64,000 nt of DNA from Formosa undariae (GCF_042427615.1 NZ_JBHMEZ010000012.1:372001-436000); one strand, 5' to 3'. Counted from the first letter of the stretch, positions 18,118 to 28,339 are shown. Made by a program: numbers and translations. The notes: generated by a model from the sequence alone, not told the origin.

Positions 18118-19716
18118 TTATAATGTCTTTCTGTTGATTAGTTTCACGATAATGACGTTGTCTATCCCTTCGAATTCAGGGTTCAATATCAGCCAACTTT
18201 TAAAGTCGATTTCGTGAGGCTCGGTATAAATTCCGGTAAGCGGATTAAACCATTGTATTTCTAACTTTTCAGCTTTAGGCAGTCCTTTTATAGCGATTGC
18301 ACTATTCGCTTTAGGCATGTAGTATACAAATTCGCCGTCCTCGGTATTCGCCAGGCAATAGCCACTAGAACTGTAGCGATCGGTGGGTTGAAGTTTCTGA
18401 AAGTTAACTTTATCTAGAAACGCTTGGAAGTATTTATAATATTCAAATTTTGGTTGCACAGTGACCTCCTCGGCAAACGGATCGTAAATAACCACATTCC
18501 ACGCCATCCCTTGCCAATAATAACTGGTATACGTACCCGCAAAAGCACATTGATAATTACGCTCTACGCCAGAAATGGGATCGCTATAATTACTGTCTAG
18601 AAAAATGTCGTATTCACACGCTTCGTAAGCACCATTTTCCAAATTAATAATGGGTTTATTTGGGTATTCGGCTTTTAAATTAAGCATTTTACTATAGATA
18701 TCTGAATGCCAAAATTGCGCTGAAATGATATCCACTTTCTCCGGATTCGCCTCGCAATAATCGAAATCGTGAACCGTAACCAAGCGGTCGTAAGCATCTA
18801 ATTTCTTTAGTCGGTCTATACGTTCGGTAATGTAATTGGGGTCGTCGTAACCATAGCGCAGGGCTTCTTTAGAGATATCCCAAATCACGTTGCTTTTCGC
18901 CTGATAGCGTTTCACCACATAGTCGAAATACATATTATCGGCCTCGGAATTCGCTTCCGGCCAGTTTACCATTTTATTCCATACGTAAATCATAATATGC
19001 GCCACAATGCCCTTCTCTTCTAGTAAGTCGATCACGCGATCGTAATGTTTAAAGAACTCCACATTTAAGGCGGAGTAATCTGGGTTTTCGTTATCGCCTA
19101 AAAAAGGAAAAATCTCTTTTTTAGATCCGAAATCCCATTTGGGATCGATGTTTTCGCTCTGTTTCCAATCTAAATCGTAGGCGTAAACATTCATAATAAT
19201 TTGGTTAAAACCATTATCAGCAATGGCGTCTACTAAGGTTTTTGTTTTGGTAAGATCGGGGTTGCCATAATCTAGAGCGAACAACCAGTCCACCTCATTC
19301 GCAACCAAATTATATGGCGAACCGTCTTCGTATATTAATTTCTGAGCATCCGTATCACTCACTTTTATTCCGCCATGAATACCTGCTTTTGCGGGAGACA
19401 CCTCAATACGGTGTTTAATTCCGTTTAGTTTTTTAAGAGAAGAATTACTTACAGAAGTCCACGTCCCTTCCTGATTCGGATTGAAACGCACCACCCATGC
19501 GTTATGGTCGTTGTAAAAGCCAGGCACGGTTATTTGAGAACCATCTGGTGCTTTAAATGTCGCAGATAAGTCGACTTGAAAAGGCTTTTCTATATGTCCT
19601 TTTGCGGTAAACGTAATATCGACCGTTTCCCATTTGTGGCCTTGAATTGTTTTTTGGGCATAAGATTGAGACGCTATTGTGAGCAATAGGCATGCGAATA
19701 GTAAAAATTTGTTCAT
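18118..19716 (-). CDS. putative glycoside hydrolase with DUF5060 and DUF4038-like TIM barrel
   Basis: The 532-residue protein has a signal peptide (about 1-20, ending QSYA). Residues about 25-110 are a DUF5060 beta-sandwich (WETVDITFTAKG, GFYNDHNAWVVRFNP). Residues about 125-430 form a TIM barrel of the DUF4038 / apiosidase-related type, with NQIIMNVYAYD, VAHIMIYVWNKMVNW and NVIWDISKEA. The acid/base and nucleophile are plausibly the glutamates in DISKEA and INLENGAYE (inference). A C-terminal beta domain (about 440-532) resembles the collagen-binding-like domain usually attached. The product should be exported. It is the first gene of a two-gene unit with the DUF1080 protein; the substrate is unknown. 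Confidence 0.85.
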   Translation of the reverse strand: MNKFLLFACLLLTIASQSYAQKTIQGHKWETVDITFTAKGHIEKPFQVDLSATFKAPDGSQITVPGFYNDHNAWVVRFNPNQEGTWTSVSNSSLKKLNGIKHRIEVSPAKAGIHGGIKVSDTDAQKLIYEDGSPYNLVANEVDWLFALDYGNPDLTKTKTLVDAIADNGFNQIIMNVYAYDLDWKQSENIDPKWDFGSKKEIFPFLGDNENPDYSALNVEFFKHYDRVIDLLEEKGIVAHIMIYVWNKMVNWPEANSEADNMYFDYVVKRYQAKSNVIWDISKEALRYGYDDPNYITERIDRLKKLDAYDRLVTVHDFDYCEANPEKVDIISAQFWHSDIYSKMLNLKAEYPNKPIINLENGAYEACEYDIFLDSNYSDPISGVERNYQCAFAGTYTSYYWQGMAWNVVIYDPFAEEVTVQPKFEYYKYFQAFLDKVNFQKLQPTDRYSSSGYCLANTEDGEFVYYMPKANSAIAIKGLPKAEKLEIQWFNPLTGIYTEPHEIDFKSWLILNPEFEGIDNVIIVKLINRKTL

Positions 19717-20805
19717 GTGGTTTAGTTTGTTTTTGACTGAATTTATGCTGCTGTTTTTAGAATAGAACGTTGGTTCGTATTCAAGGTTTTTAGGAGCAAA
19801 TTATGCATCTCTAAATATATTCATTTTATAGACTTTAGAGAAATGAAAATATTAAAAAGCGTTTGGTTTTTTTAGATGTTTGGTGATATATTAATAATGT
19901 TCATTTTTTCCATTGATAAAAAAACGCCCCCACCCTTCGACTCCGCTCAGGACAAGAAACATCTAGGCTGACGAAACCTGATCTAAATCTATTGTTCGAC
20001 ACCTAAATTTCAGGAACTCGCGAATTCATTCAACTTTAATGACTACATACGTTTCGCTCAAACAGCCTGAAATTTTACGGTGACTTCACTTCAGATTTTA
20101 CGATAAACTTTCGATAGGCCGGGGAATTACGTTTTCTTTTAAAATTATGAAGCTATTACTAAACCAGAATAGATGACCTGGAACCTTAAAGGTTCGTCAA
20201 CCTGAACTTGATTCAGGTTCTCATAAGGGTTGGATTTTAGCGTAATGAGATTCTGAAATAAGTAATGTTCATTTTTTCCATTGATGAAAAAACGAACCCA
20301 CCCTTCGACTCCGCTCAGGACAAGAAACATCTAGGCTGACGAAACCTGATCTAAATCTATTGTTCGACACCTAAATTTCAGGAACTCGCGAATTCATTCA
20401 ACTTTTATGACTACATACGTTTCGCTCAAACAGCCTGAAATTTTACGGTGACTTCACTTCAAATTTTACGATAAACTTTCGATAGGCCGGGGAATTCACG
20501 ATTTTTGAAAAACCATCATAGTGTATTATTAAATTAAAATATATTACATTCTAATTGGAGTGTCGTCAACCTGAACTTGATTCAGGTTCTCATAAAGGCT
20601 GGCTATTACCATGAAGAGATTCTAGAATAAATGATGTTCATTTTTTCCATCGATGAAAAAACGAACCAACCCTTCGACTCCGCTCAGGACAAGAAACATC
20701 TAGGCTGACGAAACCTTATCTAAATCTATCGTTCAACACCTAAATTTCAGGAACTCATTTTCAAGAATGAGTTGTTTTTAGCTTGGATTATTGTTAAAAC
20801 CAACT
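19717..20805. other. intergenic, mostly repeats
   Basis: Bases 19717-19885 should hold the promoter of the hydrolase gene. The rest is the composite repeat block described separately. The 61-codon minus frame at 20145-20330 is a translation of that repeat. Confidence 0.7.
19890..20765. repeat. second large block of the composite repeat, about two and a half copies
   Basis: Copies open near 20063 and 20431, a 368-base period, the same as the first period in the block at 13310-14330. Three occurrences of tgttcattttttccat, three of cccttcgactccgctcaggac (near 19932, 20299 and 20670) and two of the CCTGAA...TTCAGG hairpin are seen. The copies are more similar to each other than random drift would leave, suggesting recent duplication or gene conversion. 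Confidence 0.85.
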
Positions 20806-21318
20806 TTAATTGAAACCTAATAGACTAAAAAAAAACAATACTATTATTAATAAAATAAAGCTAATACTCCCAAAAACATATTTTCTTTTTTGCTTTATTG
20901 TCCAATCTTCAAATTCATTAAAGTATTCTAAATATTGATCGTTTTTAAACACTAAAAAGTAACAAATCAAATAAGAAATAATACCCATCGAAATAAAGAA
21001 AAAGGAATTTAAAACTAATTCAGGGGATATAATTTTAACTAAAATAATACCTAAACCTATAAAAGCAAAAGAAATAATTCCTATTAGCGAACCTCCAATA
21101 AATCGTGTACCAAATCCATTTTTCTTGTCATTCCAGAAATTATTATACCATTCCGTCGGACTTTCAATACCATCACTTTCTTTCATTCGTTTCTTAACAG
21201 ATGGAATTTTGAAAAGCAACAACACAGGATTTATTTTATTGAAAAGTAAATGTAATTTCACTTGAATTAAATACAGACAGTAATGTAAAATATTTAAACT
21301 TATTTTCATTTTATTCAC
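20806..21318 (-). CDS. integral membrane protein of unknown function
   Basis: The protein has 170 residues. Three confident hydrophobic helices are visible at about 77-98 (GIISFAFIGLGIILVKII), 105-125 (FFFISMGIISYLICYFLVF) and 148-169. An N-terminal amphipathic or hydrophobic stretch (LNILHYCLYLIQVKLHLLF) may be a fourth. An aromatic segment (WYNNFWNDKKNGFGTRF) precedes helix one. The family is not recognised. It is AT-rich and directly abuts the large repeat block, so it may be a locally acquired gene. Confidence 0.6.
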   Translation of the reverse strand: MNKMKISLNILHYCLYLIQVKLHLLFNKINPVLLLFKIPSVKKRMKESDGIESPTEWYNNFWNDKKNGFGTRFIGGSLIGIISFAFIGLGIILVKIISPELVLNSFFFISMGIISYLICYFLVFKNDQYLEYFNEFEDWTIKQKRKYVFGSISFILLIIVLFFFSLLGFN

Positions 21319-21856
21319 TTGCGATTATCACGTTGAATATTATATTTATTAATAAGAAACGTTAGGATTAATGAACTAGGAATTTCTCTAAACAACAATA
21401 TAATTCGAATTGGAATCACATATAACCCCAAATATAATTCAATAAAAAATGATTTATGGTTATTGCTGTTTTTTTCGATATACAAGTAAATTATATTTAA
21501 ATTGAACGATTTCAGTTTCTACCTCCATTTAAATCTAATGACTACAAGCACCTTTAATCAAAACCAGATACTAGTATTCAGCAAAAAAAAGTCCGTTAAT
21601 TTAAGGCATTAAATATATTACTTTCTTTTAATAATAAAATCTAATTAAAAAAACTCAAGTAAGAGTCATTAAGGGTACACATTAGAACAGTAAACTCTTT
21701 TTGTAAATACAATACAACACTGTTTTATCTAGATTCTATTGCCTTTAAAACAGGCACAAAAAAGAAGCTATCTAAAAACACACAATATAATAATTGTATA
21801 TTATTAGACAGCCTCATCCTAAATTAATGCTGAGTTACAGCAAAATTAATGCATTG
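21319..21856. other. intergenic with one terminator
   Basis: This AT-rich 538-base region has the terminator at 21763-21815 near its right end. No gene seen. Confidence 0.5.
21763..21815 (-). terminator. probable intrinsic terminator after the T9SS cargo gene
   Basis: GAAGCTATCTAA (21763-21774) pairs with TTAGACAGCCTC (21804-21815) with two mismatches, with an inner AATATAATA/TATATTATT stem. A run of T follows on the minus strand. Confidence 0.55.
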
Positions 21857-23413
21857 TTAGTTTTTTATTAATTTCAGAGTATTAATGCCATTCGAAGTTT
21901 TTATTTGAGCGAAATAAATCCCTGATTGTAAATGCGATCCATTAATACGTGCTTCAGTAGCATTTGGAGCTGAACTTAACACCTTTTTACCAGAAATATC
22001 AAATACGTTTATGCCTTCTATATTTATATTTTGCGTTACCACCGTCCAATTGTCCTGAGTTGGATTCGGATACATCTTAAAGCTTACGTGTTCAAAATTC
22101 TCTGTTCCTAAAACAGTACCTTCATTTACCGAAAAGTAGATATTATCAAAATAGACAACCTTTGTATTTAAATCTGAATCTGTTCCTAATTTGAATTGTA
22201 AAAAATTGGTTTTATTAAACCCTTTACCTTCAAAGAAAGATAATGGCACATTTACCGTTTGCCAAGATCCGAAAACCAGTGTACTATCATTTCCGCTAGG
22301 TGTCAATTCATAATTAAATTCTCCACCACCAATCAGAATAAATCGAACTTGATGTCCGCTAACACCTGCATCGCCAACTTCAGCAAAATAATCGAAATGT
22401 ACCCAGTTATATGCTGAAACATCTGAAGTCGCTTCTGTACCTTCTCCGTAACCTGCGATAGAAAAATCCATTTTTATAGCTTTATCTACTCCTGTTCCAG
22501 AATCCAAATCTGGCGTATCTACATAGCTTCCAAACTCATAATCTTTTGCCCACTTATTAGTAAAATCACCAGTATCTCCATAAATACTTAACACTTCACT
22601 ATCTGAAGTTGTTGGCGTTGGCGCATGACTTGGTAACGTAGTCGCAAACATAACAGTATATACTTTAGTTGTTGTGCCATCAGACGATGTTACGGTTACC
22701 ATAGCCGCTCCTGGAACGGTAGGAGCTTGCGTTATTACAGCATTCGCTTCACTATTACCTGTAATGGCTTCTGTTATTTGAGGAATTACTGTTGCTCCAA
22801 TTTGAATGTTATAAATGTAATTTGTCTTACCAGAAGAAAATCCATTAACCGTTGCGCCATCTACTTTTAAATCTATTAAAGATGCATCTTTTAAAGGATC
22901 TGCTGCTGTTTTCCAGAAATATAAGTTGTCTAAATATATAGTGCCTCCATTTCCATTATCGAATTTAAACTGGCGCGCCACATTTAAATCACCTGTGATA
23001 TTAGCAACCGGAATATCAATAGATTTCCACGCTCCTGCACTTGACGAAATAGCATGAGCCATTTCATCTCCAGAACTTATAACAAATACATTAGGAGATT
23101 GGTCGTTCGTCCAAATATCTACATGCAGATATTCCATTTCTGAAATATTTTGTGTTGCAAAATCTGTCCCTTGGTAATTAAAGTTCGCATAACTAAGTGT
23201 GTTGTTTCCCGCAATAGAAACTTCGGTAGTAACTGTTGCTTGCCCCCAACCTGGATTTATATTAACACCTGCGACAGCTGTGTAAGCATCGCTATAAATA
23301 GAAATAACATCGACAGCATTTCTATCTGGCGGTGTTGGTGCGCCGGCTGAAGGCGATTGTGCATAGCCTAAAGACAAGGTTAGCATGGCTAATAATAAAG
23401 TAATTTTTCTCAT
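21857..23413 (-). CDS. type IX-secreted protein with two carbohydrate-binding-like domains
   Basis: The protein has 518 residues. A signal peptide ends at LGYAQ. Residues about 33-172 form a beta-sandwich opening VDVISIYSDAYT. Residues about 175-255 are a cadherin-like or Ig-like linker (VNGFSSGKTNYIYNIQIG). Residues about 270-435 are a second beta-sandwich opening EVLSIYGDTGD. Residues about 447-518 are a T9SS type A sorting domain (FKMYPNPTQDNW, then GIYFAQIKTSNG and LKLIKN). The first sandwich is clearly related to residues 218-375 of the glycan-binding lipoprotein of the SusC/D operon. A secreted beta-glucan-binding role is inferred. It has its own terminator and lies 1 kb beyond the operon. 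Confidence 0.85.
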   Translation of the reverse strand: MRKITLLLAMLTLSLGYAQSPSAGAPTPPDRNAVDVISIYSDAYTAVAGVNINPGWGQATVTTEVSIAGNNTLSYANFNYQGTDFATQNISEMEYLHVDIWTNDQSPNVFVISSGDEMAHAISSSAGAWKSIDIPVANITGDLNVARQFKFDNGNGGTIYLDNLYFWKTAADPLKDASLIDLKVDGATVNGFSSGKTNYIYNIQIGATVIPQITEAITGNSEANAVITQAPTVPGAAMVTVTSSDGTTTKVYTVMFATTLPSHAPTPTTSDSEVLSIYGDTGDFTNKWAKDYEFGSYVDTPDLDSGTGVDKAIKMDFSIAGYGEGTEATSDVSAYNWVHFDYFAEVGDAGVSGHQVRFILIGGGEFNYELTPSGNDSTLVFGSWQTVNVPLSFFEGKGFNKTNFLQFKLGTDSDLNTKVVYFDNIYFSVNEGTVLGTENFEHVSFKMYPNPTQDNWTVVTQNINIEGINVFDISGKKVLSSAPNATEARINGSHLQSGIYFAQIKTSNGINTLKLIKN

Positions 23414-24425
23414 AATACATGGTTTTAGTTAATCGTTTAAGAAATCAATTTTCTCTTATTACAATGTAGCGCTGGCACATTTATAAATTCTCATAATTAA
23501 GCACTACAAAAAACATACAACTCAATAAAAACGACTTTTTTTTGACATATTCATGATATTAACCGTGTTTACATGGCTTTATAAGGTGTTCGCACAACAG
23601 GTAATTTCGCCCCGTATTTAGCGTATTAAGAGTGTTGTATGGGTGATGTTGTGGTAGTCATTTAACTTGTAGTGGATTGTATCAATTTTAAAATGAAGGT
23701 TTTAAACACAGCACGCAAATTAGTAACACATTAGCGACTAGTAATTAAATATTATCGTGTAATACACTTGATATATACGGGAATCCACCACCTCTTTAAG
23801 ACTCTGATTTAATACTCTTTACACGGAAAAAGGAGTCGATAATTGTCCTTTTTTCCAACTAATAGCACCAGTATTCATTATATTTTAAGATTTACAATGA
23901 TTCGGTTTATGTATAAGTGAAGCCTAATGCTATAATTTCGAATACCCCAAAATCCAGTACAATTACGTTTGAGGTCAATTTTACTAATCGATATAAAAGA
24001 GTGATTACCAAAAACAGAAAACATATGGTAGACTTTAGCCTTTCTATGGACTAGTAAAGACCACTAAGTATTACAACCTTTTTTAGATGCTATAAAGTGA
24101 ATAAAACGATAAAAATATTGGGTAGATATTGAGTTTGGTAGAAAATTCAAGCCCTCTGAACCTTATTTGTTGGTAAACAAATAGCGTTATAGAATTTAAG
24201 AAAGGATATTTATCTAATAAGGAAAAAGAGATTGCAAAAAAAGGAATCAAGATTAGAGCAAATACAAAATCCTAAAAAGTAATAATAGATTTAAAGACAT
24301 ACACAAATGGCTATTTTAGATATAACGTCATCTTGATTTTATGCATTGGTAAATGACTCTGAAGAAAAGAGGATATTATAAAATGAGAATACAAGCAGTA
24401 CATTAATAAGAAATATACGGAGTTA
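23414..24425. other. 1-kb region without a recognised gene
   Basis: Stop codons are frequent in all frames I followed. The sequence is AT-rich and may contain decayed coding DNA around 24030-24290, where short Lys-rich fragments occur, but no family can be named. It should include the promoter of the T9SS cargo gene at its left end. Confidence 0.5.
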
Positions 24426-25349
24426 TTAAAACTTTCTTTTTTGACGGATAAAAGGCAATCTACTATAGTATTTTGGTTTTTCATTTTTATCCCATAATCC
24501 CCAATATGCACCAACATCGCCTTCTGTTCCCACTTTCCAAGATTCATCAAAAGACGAGAAATAAAACAAATCTATATCGTCTGCTCTAGACCATTCTTGT
24601 ATGTTTATAAAATATTTAATTGCATTTTCATATGAAGGTTTAGCACCATGAAACCCTAATCCTTGACTTGGCCAACCGGTTTCTGTGATGATAACGTTCT
24701 TACCTTGAGCTGCTTTTTTTGCTCTATTAAACATGTCTTTCATATAAATTAAAGCATACTCTTGAGCGCAACCTTCCCAATACGGATAACAATTCGCTAG
24801 GATAACATCGCAAGCTTCCGTGATTTTCGGATGGTTTCCAAATTCGTAATAGGCATCGACATATCCCATAGGAATTTCTGGAATGGCCATTTTCACCTGT
24901 TTCAAATACACTAAAAGATCCGATTCCGTTAAATCTTTTCGATACAACACTTCATTACCTACGGCAGCAATATCCACACAGTCATTTTTGGCAAGTTTAA
25001 TTAGTCCTGATATTTCATTTTTATTAATACTCTTATCTTTCCCTAACCACGCACCGACAAGTGTTTTCATACCCAGTTCTTTAGCAATTTCAGGTATTAA
25101 CTCATTACCATCGGTACACGAAAATGTACGGACCCAATTGGTGTAGGGTTTTAAAATATTTAGACGTCTTCTTATTTGAGCTTCACTAATTTTATCACCT
25201 GCTTTCTGACCTTCTTCATAGGCACTAAAGCACACACCATGCATACCTTCTTTTAAAAGACGACGGAATGTATTTTCTAAACCTTTCGTGGTTTTCTTAT
25301 CATTATTACCACCAGAAAGCGATAAAACATTCTCTTTTCTATAAGACAT
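24426..25349 (-). CDS. cytoplasmic GH17 beta-1,3-glucan hydrolase
   Basis: The protein has 307 residues and no signal peptide or lipobox, in contrast to the other GH17 of this locus, so it should act in the cytoplasm. GH17 signatures are clear: VGNEVLYR carries the acid/base Glu133 and ITETGWPS the nucleophile Glu223. Supporting segments are NWVRTFSCTDGN, ILANCYPYWEG and YFSSFDESWK. GH17 enzymes are retaining clan GH-A hydrolases or transglycosylases of beta-1,3-glucans. It is the last gene of the operon, 12 bases after the sugar symporter, so its likely substrate is imported laminari-oligosaccharides, in competition or cooperation with the phosphorylase. Confidence 0.92.
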   Translation of the reverse strand: MSYRKENVLSLSGGNNDKKTTKGLENTFRRLLKEGMHGVCFSAYEEGQKAGDKISEAQIRRRLNILKPYTNWVRTFSCTDGNELIPEIAKELGMKTLVGAWLGKDKSINKNEISGLIKLAKNDCVDIAAVGNEVLYRKDLTESDLLVYLKQVKMAIPEIPMGYVDAYYEFGNHPKITEACDVILANCYPYWEGCAQEYALIYMKDMFNRAKKAAQGKNVIITETGWPSQGLGFHGAKPSYENAIKYFINIQEWSRADDIDLFYFSSFDESWKVGTEGDVGAYWGLWDKNEKPKYYSRLPFIRQKRKF

Positions 25350-25361
25350 ATTATCGTATGT

Positions 25362-26777
25362 TTACTTTTTAATCTCGGTTTTACGTAATTCTAACGCTGT
25401 TCTAATTTCATTTGCTTTGCCTTCGGTAAGATCATATTTACGCATGACTAAAATCGCAATTAGTGTTCCCAACACTGGTAATCCTGAGAAGAAAAACCGT
25501 AATCCAAATATGGCGTTTTCAGACTGAGAACTGGCATCTGCATCGAATCCTATCATCGATAGTATTAATCCACTCAATAAGCCCGCAATAGCAAATCCGA
25601 ACTTTACCATCCACCAATATATTGCGCCAAAAACACCTTCCCGACGTAATCCTGTATTCAATTCATCTAGATCAATTACATCGGCTGTCATGGACATCAT
25701 AAGTGTAAATAAACTCCCTATTCCAAAGGCAAAGAATGGCAAGGCCATGATAAACATATAGGGTTTTCCAGGTATAAATAGAAACCAAAGTAAAATATAC
25801 CCTAAGATTGAAATACTTTGAGATACTAAAAATGCATTCTTCTTCCCCATGACTTTAGACATTCGTGTTACAATTGGAATCACCAAAAATGTGGTTGCCA
25901 AAGCACCTAAACTACCAAAAAGCGTAGGCCATATTCCTGCAGCACTAGCATCTCCATTAAATAGATAATAAACGACTATAAAAAACGTAAACGCCGCTAC
26001 AGTATTAAAAGCATTAAACACTAAAAACGTAGCTACGCATAATTTTCTAAACGGCTTATTTTTAAAAGCTTCTTTAAATCCGTCGATAATACCATTAAAA
26101 CTATTCCCTATATTTTTCATATTTAAGGGCGCATAATCTTCATTCACTGTAGATTTACTTTTAATAAAAATGGCTGGAATCATAGCGAAAACCATACAGA
26201 TTACACCTACCCAAACGGCTATACTTCGTGTAGCAATATCTGCGGACTCAAACCAACCTTGATCGTACATAATCACCCAAAACCAAGGTGCAATAACCCA
26301 AGCCCATTGTCCGATCCATTGCGCAACGGCCATAATATTTGTACGCTCATGGAAATCGTCGCTCATCTCATACCCCATGGCCACATAAGGCACGCTAAAA
26401 ATTGTAAGTCCTAAATAAAATATAAAAGACCAAATCATGAAATACATAAAATTATAATCAATACCATCTTCTCTATGCAATTGCCATAAGATTGAAAATG
26501 AGATTCCCATTATAATTGCTCCAATAAAAACATACTGTCTACGACGTCCCCATTTAGATTTCGTGTTATCTGAAATAAACCCCATAATTGGATCTGTAAT
26601 CGAATCGAAAATTCGAGGCAAAAAGAAAATCACACCCCACATCCATCCTGGAAATCCTAAATCTTGTACCAATACAACCATAAAAATTCCCATTGCAGCT
26701 GGAAACATTTGATTCGCGAGCATACCAATTCCGAATGCTACTTTTTGACCGAATGGAACTTTATTTATATTAGACAT
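25362..26777 (-). CDS. GPH-family (MelB-type) sugar:cation symporter, MFS
   Basis: This 471-residue inner-membrane transporter has about twelve hydrophobic helices. The GPH pattern is seen in FFLPRIFDSITDPIMGFISDNTKSKWGRRR, where the Asp residues coordinate cation and sugar in MelB. The second half repeats as VMGKKNAFLVSQS and MSMTADVIDLDELNTGLRREG. Members import disaccharides or oligosaccharides with H+ or Na+. Its place between GH30 and cytosolic GH17 suggests it carries short beta-glucan oligosaccharides, such as laminaribiose or gentiobiose, from periplasm to cytoplasm. It lies 47 bases after the GH30 gene. Confidence 0.93.
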   Translation of the reverse strand: MSNINKVPFGQKVAFGIGMLANQMFPAAMGIFMVVLVQDLGFPGWMWGVIFFLPRIFDSITDPIMGFISDNTKSKWGRRRQYVFIGAIIMGISFSILWQLHREDGIDYNFMYFMIWSFIFYLGLTIFSVPYVAMGYEMSDDFHERTNIMAVAQWIGQWAWVIAPWFWVIMYDQGWFESADIATRSIAVWVGVICMVFAMIPAIFIKSKSTVNEDYAPLNMKNIGNSFNGIIDGFKEAFKNKPFRKLCVATFLVFNAFNTVAAFTFFIVVYYLFNGDASAAGIWPTLFGSLGALATTFLVIPIVTRMSKVMGKKNAFLVSQSISILGYILLWFLFIPGKPYMFIMALPFFAFGIGSLFTLMMSMTADVIDLDELNTGLRREGVFGAIYWWMVKFGFAIAGLLSGLILSMIGFDADASSQSENAIFGLRFFFSGLPVLGTLIAILVMRKYDLTEGKANEIRTALELRKTEIKK

Positions 26778-26824
26778 TTTGCTGGTTTATTTTAATTAGT
26801 TAAATACTTACTGAACCTTTAATA

Positions 26825-28333
26825 TTACTCAGTAATCATTACTGTTTGAATGGCTTGTGCATCAATTGAAAATTCTACTGTATTTTCATGTAATGTTAAG
26901 CTGATATTTTTTGGAGTTTTTGTTTCATTAAACAGGACTACAGCAATAGAACCATCAGGATTTTTTACAGATGACACCATTAATGAGTCGTCTGAATTTT
27001 CGACACCGATAACCGCTGCTCCTGGACGCATATATTTACTAAAATGTGCCATGGTATAATACAACGGAGTAAAATAAACTTCGTCCGCATCCGGATCTAC
27101 AATAACTGGAGCTACGCACCAATTTTCAAACCAATTTGGTCCGCCCTGACGGTCTAAAACCATGTTCCAATCTACCCAACCGTCTACCCAATTATTTAGG
27201 CAACCAATAATATCTCTTGCGTATCTATTTACAGGTGCATATTTTGGATGTAAATGTTTGTCTTCTGGTGCAGCCCAATCATATCCCCAATCTGTAGCTT
27301 CTTTTTTCCAATACCAAGCATCATCTTGCCAAACAGGAACTTGAGAATCTATACACCCTTCCGTTTCAATTAAAAGTTTATTTGGCGCTTTGTTATGCGC
27401 ATATTGCAAGGCTTCAGGGAAAACTTCATAAGTACTTTCGTACCAATGAATCGCTGTCCCGTCAAAATATTTAGACGAGGATTCGCTTCGATACATTTCG
27501 TCTACCCATTCATCTAAACCTGCTCTATTCTGATCGTAACCTAAAATAATTTTATCACCATATCCGTCTTTCTCTAATTTCGGACCTAAATGAAACTCCA
27601 CAAAATCTGTCATTTCTTTAGGCGAGAAATGCATACTTTCCCAATTATTACCATTGCCATGAGGTTCATTTTCTACTGTGAATCCCCAAATATCAATACC
27701 TTCAGCTTTATACGCATCTAAATATTTGGAGAAGAATAAAGACCATGTATCATAGTATTCAGGAAGCAATTTACCACCAACCCATTTGGTATTGTCTTTC
27801 ATCCAAGGTGCAGCAGTCCATGGCGATGCGAATATTTTAAATCCGTCTTCAGATACATCCAAAGCATCTTTTATCATCGGAATTAAATCATCCATATCTT
27901 CTTCAATAGTGAAATGCTCTAAATCTTTATCGCCTTCTACTGGAGAATATGAATAGTTAGTAAGAGAAAAATCACATGAATTCATATGCGTTCTCGTTAA
28001 CGAATAATTCGCGCCATCTTTAGCGAAATAAGCTTGTAAAATTGTATCTCGATTCGCTTTACTTAATTTATTTAACAAGTAAGCTGAAGACTCTGTGAAT
28101 GCACCACCAAACCCAGTGATTGTTTGAAATGTTTGGTCAGGAGATAGTTTAATTGTAACAGAATCTTTAGCAGCAACAAATGACTCTAACTTTGTTAAAC
28201 TATTACCTTTTTCAGAGGTTTCATAGACTTCAAATGTCATGCTATTTGCGGTTTTTCTTTTGGTTTGTTCGGTTTTACAACTCGTTAATGCGATCATCAT
28301 TAAAAAAATTGCGACGTAGTTTCGTTTGCTCAT
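26825..28333 (-). CDS. GH30 glycoside hydrolase lipoprotein (beta-1,6-glucanase or beta-glucosidase type)
   Basis: The protein has 502 residues. The lipobox MIALTSC gives Cys19. GH30 landmarks follow in order: the QTITGFGGAFTESSA opening (67-84), the FASPWTAAPWMK segment (168-179), acid/base Glu223 in TVENEPHG, and nucleophile Glu325 in IETEGC. A C-terminal beta-sandwich (about 425-502) ends with AIQTVMITE. In laminarin loci GH30 removes the beta-1,6-linked glucose branches, so branch trimming is the likely role here. Lipidation places it on the outer membrane or the periplasmic face of a membrane. It begins seven bases after the TIM-barrel hydrolase gene. Confidence 0.94.
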   Translation of the reverse strand: MSKRNYVAIFLMMIALTSCKTEQTKRKTANSMTFEVYETSEKGNSLTKLESFVAAKDSVTIKLSPDQTFQTITGFGGAFTESSAYLLNKLSKANRDTILQAYFAKDGANYSLTRTHMNSCDFSLTNYSYSPVEGDKDLEHFTIEEDMDDLIPMIKDALDVSEDGFKIFASPWTAAPWMKDNTKWVGGKLLPEYYDTWSLFFSKYLDAYKAEGIDIWGFTVENEPHGNGNNWESMHFSPKEMTDFVEFHLGPKLEKDGYGDKIILGYDQNRAGLDEWVDEMYRSESSSKYFDGTAIHWYESTYEVFPEALQYAHNKAPNKLLIETEGCIDSQVPVWQDDAWYWKKEATDWGYDWAAPEDKHLHPKYAPVNRYARDIIGCLNNWVDGWVDWNMVLDRQGGPNWFENWCVAPVIVDPDADEVYFTPLYYTMAHFSKYMRPGAAVIGVENSDDSLMVSSVKNPDGSIAVVLFNETKTPKNISLTLHENTVEFSIDAQAIQTVMITE

Positions 28334-28339
28334 ATCTAA

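Noticed and set aside
24311..24550. A 79-codon minus-strand frame overlapping the end of the cytosolic GH17 gene.
   Set aside because: It is out of frame with the GH17 gene over most of its length and has no recognisable features.
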